Positions 6,636 through 10,561 of a stretch of 10,561 nt of DNA are shown here, one piece after another. The DNA lies in contig CAJUOA010000105.1 in NCBI GenBank assembly GCA_910587785.1, positions 1-10,561 of the forward strand, given 5' to 3'. Below the pieces are notes generated by a model. It did not search any database, was not told the DNA's origin, and saw only the letters and a program-made list of their open reading frames with translations. Numbering within the stretch: position 1 is the stretch's first letter; the number at the start of each line of letters is the position of its first letter. Origin of the DNA: an uncultured Oscillospiraceae bacterium (GTDB lineage: Bacteria > Bacillota > Clostridia > Oscillospirales > Oscillospiraceae). A program made the translations under genes and the position numbers.

Positions 6636-8064
6636 TGTTCGCTCCCTTCAGCTCCTTGCACCGGGTGAAGAGCAGTCCCAGGGCCAGCACGGCCCAGAAG
6701 AGGAGCATCACCCGGTAGTTGTAAAAGGTGTAATCCGTCATGCTCTGGACCATGAAGCCCGAGACAGCGGAGATGCCGGTGATGATGAAGACCCGGGTCT
6801 CGAAGTCCCGCTCCCCCCGCAGGGCGGTAAAGCAGGTGCGGTAGAAGGAGAAGATCACCAGGCAGAAGATCCCCATGCCGAAGATGCCCGTGTCGCTGGT
6901 CAGCTGGAGAAACAGGTTGTGGCTGTGGGGGGCGGAGACGGCGTGGTAGGCGTAGGCGGGGTAGACCTGGTTGAAAGCCTCCATCCCCGGTCCGATGCCG
7001 GAGAACCAGTAGTCCTTGAGCATCCCCAGGGTGCCCAGGTAGATCAGCAGGCGGTAGGAGGAGGAGGTGTCGGTCAGATCGCCGATGGAGAGGAAGCGCT
7101 CCATGATGGACGCCGGCATCACCACGGGCAGGAGGGCCAGGCCCACGATGCCCAGCAAGATGAACCGCCGGTCCAGGAGCACCAGGAACAGCGCCACCGC
7201 GAAGAGGATGCCCAGATAGCACCCCCGGGAGTAGGTCAGAAGGAGGCAGAGCATCATCACCCCGCCGCACCCCAGCCAGAAGATGCGCCCGCCCCATGTC
7301 CGGCTGGTCAGCACCAGCGCCGCCGCCAGGGGCAGGATCAGAAGGAAGTACTCCCCCAGGACGTTGGGGTTGGCGAAAGTGGCGTAAACCCGGAAGCTGA
7401 AGGTGGTGAAGAGGTCCGTGTCCGTCCACACGCTGGTGTAGTTCTGGGGGTGGAGGTACTGCCAGAACCCGTACAGGGACACCGCAACGCCCGCCAGCAC
7501 CATCAGGGCGCACAGGGCGCGCACATGGCTCCATTTGGTGAAGGCGTTCATCACCGCGATGGCGAAGAGGGTAAAGGCCGCAGTGATGAGCCCCACGAAG
7601 AGGCTCCCCTTGGGGGTCACGGAGGTGACGGTGGCGTAGAGGAAGATGAAAACGAAGATATAGATGAACTTGTTGGCGGGGAAGTGGACCAGCTTCCGCT
7701 CCCGCTCCCTGCCGAAGACCAGCACCAGGGAAGCGAAGGACACCAGCACCAGGGCCAGGGACGCCATGGTGGGCAGTACCGGCGTGAGCGCCACCGCGAG
7801 GCCGCACCACAGGGCCGGGATGCAGAAGGCGCTGCCCTGGAGGAGCTTTGTCAGGTGCAGTTTGCCGAACAGCCAGGCCAAGCCGTGGTGGATGGCGAGG
7901 AAGATCTTGTGGAAGATAGAGCCCTCCGCCTGGGCCAGGCCGGACTTCTGACTGGAAAACCGGTCGATGATCCAGCTCTTCTCCCACTGGGCGGAGCACC
8001 ACGCCGCAATGGCCGCGCACAGGCGGTAGAAACAGCTCTCTTTAATGCTTTGTACGAGGTTCAT
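6628..8064 (-). CDS. O-antigen ligase / WaaL-family polytopic membrane protein
   Basis: This is a 478-residue protein with about a dozen hydrophobic segments between residues 80 and 467 and a soluble-looking N-terminal stretch of about 75 residues. Family marks of the WaaL/Wzy (Wzy_C, PF04932-type) group are FANPNVLGEYF (230-240), LTYSRGCYLG (276-285, R280) and a large extracytoplasmic loop at about 315-385 ending in APHSHNLFLQ (378-387) with H380 and H382. The His and Arg correspond to those needed for glycan transfer in WaaL enzymes. It would transfer or polymerise an undecaprenyl-linked glycan on the outer face of the membrane. I chose ATG 8064 because AAAGGA lies 8 bases upstream at 8073-8078. 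The open frame reaches 8127, but its first 21 codons run through the palindrome. Ligase and polymerase cannot be told apart by sequence alone. The next gene overlaps its end by 8 bases. Confidence 0.9.
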   Translation of the reverse strand: MNLVQSIKESCFYRLCAAIAAWCSAQWEKSWIIDRFSSQKSGLAQAEGSIFHKIFLAIHHGLAWLFGKLHLTKLLQGSAFCIPALWCGLAVALTPVLPTMASLALVLVSFASLVLVFGRERERKLVHFPANKFIYIFVFIFLYATVTSVTPKGSLFVGLITAAFTLFAIAVMNAFTKWSHVRALCALMVLAGVAVSLYGFWQYLHPQNYTSVWTDTDLFTTFSFRVYATFANPNVLGEYFLLILPLAAALVLTSRTWGGRIFWLGCGGVMMLCLLLTYSRGCYLGILFAVALFLVLLDRRFILLGIVGLALLPVVMPASIMERFLSIGDLTDTSSSYRLLIYLGTLGMLKDYWFSGIGPGMEAFNQVYPAYAYHAVSAPHSHNLFLQLTSDTGIFGMGIFCLVIFSFYRTCFTALRGERDFETRVFIITGISAVSGFMVQSMTDYTFYNYRVMLLFWAVLALGLLFTRCKELKGANNG

Positions 8065-8072
8065 TCCAACAG

Positions 8073-8078
8073 TCCTTT
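8073..8078 (-). promoter_or_regulatory. Ribosome binding site that fixes the ligase start
   Basis: On the - strand AAAGGA stands 8 bases before ATG 8064. It supports this internal start over the longer open frame beginning at 8127, which lacks a site of its own and begins inside the 8109-8139 palindrome. Confidence 0.75.
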
Positions 8079-8108
8079 CTTTTCGGGGGATTTGGGGGCA
8101 TATGATTC

Positions 8109-8139
8109 CCGCAGGGGCGGATATCATCCGCCCCTGCGG
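8109..8139. repeat. Perfect GC-rich palindrome between murJ and the ligase gene
   Basis: Arms 8109-8122 (ccgcaggggcggat) and 8126-8139 (atccgcccctgcgg) are exact reverse complements of 14 bp around a 3-base loop. It begins 6 bases after the murJ stop codon, in the operon's only sizeable gap (8065-8145). No T run follows it on either strand, so it is not a standard intrinsic terminator. Its form (GCAGGGGCGG with its inverted copy) resembles the short palindromic intergenic repeats I remember as common in Oscillospiraceae genomes. It could be such a dispersed repeat, or an RNA hairpin that adjusts downstream expression or protects the mRNA end. Confidence 0.8.
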
Positions 8140-8145
8140 ACGGCT

Positions 8146-9687
8146 CTATTTGCGCCTCCTGACCATCTCTACCACCTGCCCCATCTCCGGCACCCGGAAG
8201 AGCCAGGCCAGCGGGAAATAGACCGCCACGCCCACGCAGACAGGCGCCAGCACCAGCACCGCCCGTCCCGCGAGGCCGTCTCCCGCCGCGCCCTGGAGGC
8301 CGAAGCGCACCGCCAGCACCGCGCCGCCCATAATGAGCGCCGCCGCCAGCATCCGCAGGAGGTCGCCCAGGAGCTTTTTCGTCAACAGCCCCTTGTACGT
8401 CCGCCCCATAGCCGCCAGCAGGAGCACCGCCGGCACCGTAGCCGCCAGGGACGCCGCCAGGGCCAGCCCTCCGATCCCGGCGGACCGGGTCAGCTGGCAG
8501 AGCACCAGGTTCACGGCGATGGAGACGATCCCCGCGATCAGCGGCGCCTTCCCGCTCTGGAAAGCGTAAAAGGCACGGCTGAGGATGGTCTGGATACCGT
8601 AGCCCGCCATGCCCAGGCTCAGGAGCATCAGGGCCTCGCTGGTCAGGCGGGTGCCCTCCGCCGTCCACTCCCCCCAGTCGTAGAGCAGGCGGACCAGGGG
8701 CTCTGCGATGGTCATGAGCCCCACGGTCATGGGGATCAGCAGAAACAGCAGGGACCGGATGGAGGAGGAGACCAGCGCGCCGAAGTCCTCCCCCTGCTCA
8801 CTCACGGCGAGGCGGGAGAGCTCCGGGAAGATCACGTTGGACACCGACAGCACCAGAACCCCCGCCAGGATCGTGTAGAGGGTATTGGCGTAGGTCATGG
8901 CGGACACGCCGCTGTCCGGGTAGAGGCCGGAGGCGTAGCGGGTGGAGACCACCATGTTCACCGGCTGGATCCAGGTGGAGACCATCACCGACGCCATGAG
9001 GGCAAAGACCTTTTTCAGCCCCGGGTGGGTGAGGGCGGGCCGGTAGCGGTACCCCAGCCGGTGCATGGACGGCACCTGGACCGCCGCCTGCATGGCCCAG
9101 CCAAGGAGGTAGGCCGCAGCAAGCCCCCAGACGCCAAAGCGATTACAAAGGGTAAAATAGTAGAGAATGATAATGCCATTGGAGACCGTACTCAGCAGGG
9201 CGGGGACGTTGAACTCCCCCAGAGACTGGAGCACGCCCACCATAGAGAAGGCCAGGCCCGTGAAGATGATGGTAGGGAAGAGGGTCCGCAGAAGCCCGGT
9301 GCAGAGCGCCAGAGCCGCCTCGGAGAATCCCCCCGCCTGGAAGGACGCCAGAGGCCCCGCAAAGACCATCCCCGCCGCCGCCAGAGCGGTGGTGAGCAGG
9401 GCCATGAGGGTGATGAAGCTGCTGGCTAAGCGGAACGCCTCCTCCCTGCCCTCTTTCTCCAGATACTCGTTGAACACAGGGATGAAGCTGGCGGAGATGG
9501 CGGAGGCGAAGATGGCGTCAAAGAAATTGCGGGGGACCTGGCTCGCCACAAAGAAAGCGTCGGCCACGGGGCCGGTGCCGAAATAGCGGCCCATGAGCAT
9601 ATCCCGCACCAGCCCCAGCACCTTGCCGGTCAGGGTGAGGAGGAACATGATGGAGATGGTCCGCAGGCGCTTGGACTTTTCGTTCAC
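8146..9687 (-). CDS. murJ: MurJ/MviN-family lipid flippase
   Basis: This is a 513-residue integral membrane protein of the MOP superfamily, with hydrophobic segments along its whole length consistent with the 14 helices of MurJ. The N terminus carries the family signature: VLGLVRDMLMGRYFG (23-37, R28 matching E. coli R24), VADAFFVASQVPRNFFDAIF (41-60, D43 matching D39), then FIPVFNEYLEKEG. MurJ moves lipid II across the inner membrane. Within this operon it could serve peptidoglycan, the neighbouring glycan, or both. The position matching E. coli R52 appears to be F56, with R53 nearby, so substrate contacts may differ. The start is GTG 9687, overlapping the ruvX stop as GTGA, with GGAGGA about 6 bases upstream. 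The C terminus is a short basic tail (MVRRRK). Confidence 0.93.
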   Translation of the reverse strand: MNEKSKRLRTISIMFLLTLTGKVLGLVRDMLMGRYFGTGPVADAFFVASQVPRNFFDAIFASAISASFIPVFNEYLEKEGREEAFRLASSFITLMALLTTALAAAGMVFAGPLASFQAGGFSEAALALCTGLLRTLFPTIIFTGLAFSMVGVLQSLGEFNVPALLSTVSNGIIILYYFTLCNRFGVWGLAAAYLLGWAMQAAVQVPSMHRLGYRYRPALTHPGLKKVFALMASVMVSTWIQPVNMVVSTRYASGLYPDSGVSAMTYANTLYTILAGVLVLSVSNVIFPELSRLAVSEQGEDFGALVSSSIRSLLFLLIPMTVGLMTIAEPLVRLLYDWGEWTAEGTRLTSEALMLLSLGMAGYGIQTILSRAFYAFQSGKAPLIAGIVSIAVNLVLCQLTRSAGIGGLALAASLAATVPAVLLLAAMGRTYKGLLTKKLLGDLLRMLAAALIMGGAVLAVRFGLQGAAGDGLAGRAVLVLAPVCVGVAVYFPLAWLFRVPEMGQVVEMVRRRK

Positions 9688-10130
9688 GGGCGCTCCTCCG
9701 TTCCGGCGGAGAAGGCGGGGGAGCGGCGGTAGGTGAGGTAGCCCTCCAGGATCAGCGCCGCCGCCACGGCATCCACCACTTTTTTCCGCTTTTTGCCGTT
9801 CTTCCCGGCGTCGAAGAGGATGTTGTGGGCGTCGATGGTGGTGCGCCGCTCGTCCCAGAGCTTCACAGGCAGTCCGAAGCGCTCCCGGAGGATGTCCGCC
9901 AGGGCGCGGGCCTTCTCGGAGCGCTCACCCAGGGTTCCGTCCATGTTCTTGGGGTGGCCCAGGACGATCTCGGTGACGGCGTACTCCTCGATGAGCTCCC
10001 CCAGGCGGTCCAGGACCACGTTCTGCCGCCAGGAGTCGATCACAGTGGTATATCCGGCGATGGAGCCGGTGAGGTCGGAGAGCGCCACGCCGGTGTGGGC
10101 GTCTCCGTAGTCAATGGCCATAATGCGCAT
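9684..10130 (-). CDS. ruvX: RuvX/YqgF Holliday-junction resolvase-like nuclease
   Basis: This is a 148-residue protein of the YqgF/RuvX family (RNase H fold). Visible marks are MAIDYGDAHTGVALSD (4-19, catalytic D7), VLGHPKNMDGTLGERS (56-71), LWDERRTT (91-98) and the closing helix VVDAVAAALILEGYL (118-132, D120). Members act in Holliday-junction processing and, in E. coli, 16S rRNA precursor 5'-end maturation. The length is normal, with a short extra tail (about 136-148). The start ATG 10130 follows GGGAGG by 4 bases, which is slightly tight; the in-frame ATG three codons later would be spaced too far. It is the first gene after the promoter, and murJ begins on its stop codon. Its job is unrelated to glycans, so it is probably in the operon through position only. 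Confidence 0.93.
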   Translation of the reverse strand: MRIMAIDYGDAHTGVALSDLTGSIAGYTTVIDSWRQNVVLDRLGELIEEYAVTEIVLGHPKNMDGTLGERSEKARALADILRERFGLPVKLWDERRTTIDAHNILFDAGKNGKKRKKVVDAVAAALILEGYLTYRRSPAFSAGTEERP

Positions 10131-10137
10131 AGTGCCT

Positions 10138-10186
10138 CCCAGAAAAGACCTTTTCAGCCATTATAACCCATCTCGCCCAGAAAAGA
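10138..10186 (-). promoter_or_regulatory. Promoter of the ruvX-murJ-polysaccharide operon with flanking repeats
   Basis: On the - strand a perfect TATAAT occupies 10165-10160, giving a predicted start of transcription near 10154 and a leader of about 24 bases to ATG 10130. The -35 region (TTTCTT at 10188-10183, 17-base spacing) is a poor match to TTGACA, so activator help or a weak promoter is likely. An 11-base direct repeat, TCTTTTCTGGG, lies on both sides of the -10 box (10186-10176 and 10148-10138). A GAAAAG/CTTTTC dyad (10155-10142) covers the predicted start point. These could be operator sites. Confidence 0.6.
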
Positions 10187-10215
10187 AAGGGGGACAGGCA
10201 AAATTTAAAATTTTG

Positions 10216-10254
10216 TCCATAAAATGAAAGCGCCCCGGAGGCATCCAGGGCGCT
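10216..10254 (-). terminator. Terminator after the right-edge gene
   Basis: On the - strand, AGCGCCC (10254-10248) pairs with GGGCGCT (10235-10229). Three more inner base pairs (GGA with TCC) and a 4-base loop extend it, with one mismatch. The stem is followed by a T-rich stretch (TTCATTTTATGG). It lies six bases downstream of the stop at 10260-10262 and upstream of the ruvX promoter, so it separates the upstream gene from the operon. Confidence 0.7.
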
Positions 10255-10259
10255 CGGGG

Positions 10260-10561
10260 CTATTTGAGGGGGATGGTTTCTTCTCCCACCCGCAGGACTG
10301 CGGCGCGGGAGAGGTCCACGGGGAGGTCCCAGGAGGCGATGTAGTGGCTGCGCACTTCATCATCTTTTCTGTCTTGAGTAGCGGTCCTGCGGCTGAATCT
10401 TTCGTCCCACCAATAGCCGGAACTTCTAACCTCCGCCCCATCGTCCAAGATCAGGCGGGCCTCGCCAGTGGGGAGCGTGAAGCCGTCATCCATCAAATAG
10501 ATGTGCATCTCGGTGGAGGTCAACCGCAGCTCCTTCGCCAGGACTTCACAGGGCTTCTGCT
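10260..10561 (-). CDS. C-terminal end of a protein running off the right edge
   Basis: The - strand frame ending in TAG at 10262-10260 is open to the window edge, giving about 100 residues of the C terminus; the start is outside. Readable parts include KELRLTSTEMHIYLMDDGF, ARLILDDGAEV, YIASWDLPVDLSRAAVLRV and the ending GEETIPLK. The pattern (an extracellular-looking beta domain that lists a D-G-x-E-V strand, then a 'P-[IV]-D-hydrophobic-S ... V ... G ... IPL' ending) resembles the C-terminal domain of DUF4179/DUF5643-type anti-sigma-like membrane proteins of Firmicutes. This is family recall and not firm. A TTG at 10523 could be read as a start, but the frame continues upstream in plausible protein (QKPCEVLAKELR), so I treat it as partial. 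A terminator follows the gene. Confidence 0.65.
   Translation of the reverse strand, partial: QKPCEVLAKELRLTSTEMHIYLMDDGFTLPTGEARLILDDGAEVRSSGYWWDERFSRRTATQDRKDDEVRSHYIASWDLPVDLSRAAVLRVGEETIPLK

Noticed and set aside
6353..8020. A 555-codon - strand frame shifted against the ligase and glycosyltransferase genes
   Set aside because: It is rich in Pro, Arg and Gly, has no domain, and overlaps two genes with clear motifs in another frame.
8065..8127. A longer N terminus for the ligase starting at 8127
   Set aside because: The extra codons run from within the palindrome and have no ribosome binding site; ATG 8064 has AAAGGA at ideal spacing.
8109..8139. The palindrome as an intrinsic terminator splitting the operon
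   Set aside because: The stem is strong but no T run follows it on the - strand, and no promoter-like sequence is evident before the ligase gene.
6589..9429. A 946-codon open frame on the + strand opposite murJ, the ligase and the glycosyltransferase
   Set aside because: It is antisense to three well-supported genes, spans their junctions, and its protein is low-complexity (rich in H, Q, G, E, R). Strong GC bias at third codon positions produces such frames.
1..10561. Search for CRISPR arrays, tRNA, rRNA, insertion sequences or phage genes
   Set aside because: No regularly spaced repeats, tRNA-like cloverleaf, rRNA segments, transposase or integrase motifs were seen on either strand by eye.

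Overview
The window looks like chromosomal DNA from a GC-rich gut-type clostridium (Oscillospiraceae-like; this rests on gene content, a low-GC-Gram-positive style of Shine-Dalgarno sites, and protein flavour, not on a database match). It has two parts that differ in base composition. Positions 1 to about 2200 are visibly richer in A+T. They carry, on the + strand, the last codons of an unidentified gene and a complete two-component system (OmpR-type response regulator plus membrane sensor histidine kinase). From about 2210 to the right edge the DNA is strongly GC-rich and all genes lie on the - strand.

The - strand block reads, in transcription order: a terminator closing an upstream gene that runs off the right edge (10260-10561); a promoter with a perfect TATAAT box; ruvX/yqgF (Holliday-junction resolvase fold nuclease); murJ (lipid-flippase family); a WaaL/O-antigen-ligase-type polytopic membrane protein; a GT4 glycosyltransferase; two tandem paralogous membrane-anchored DUF4330-like proteins; and a 739-residue fusion of a GT4 glycosyltransferase with a CsaB-type polysaccharide pyruvyl transferase. 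Most junctions overlap or are 3-4 bases apart (GTGA, 8-base and ATGA overlaps, 3 and 4 base gaps), so the seven genes look like one operon. The exception is an 81-base gap after murJ, which holds a perfect 14-bp-arm palindrome. A perfect 14-bp-arm hairpin terminator lies between the operon end and the convergent histidine kinase gene.

Taken together, the operon looks like a cell-envelope polysaccharide module: glycosyltransferases build a glycan on a lipid carrier, a MurJ-type flippase moves the carrier-linked precursor, a WaaL-type enzyme ligates or polymerises it outside the cell, and CsaB adds pyruvate ketals. In other Firmicutes, such ketals on secondary cell-wall polymers are the anchor for SLH-domain surface proteins. 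The least explained part is the pair of DUF4330-like proteins set between the two glycosyltransferase genes. I see no rRNA, tRNA, CRISPR array, transposase, integrase or phage gene. No stretch over 300 bases is without a gene.
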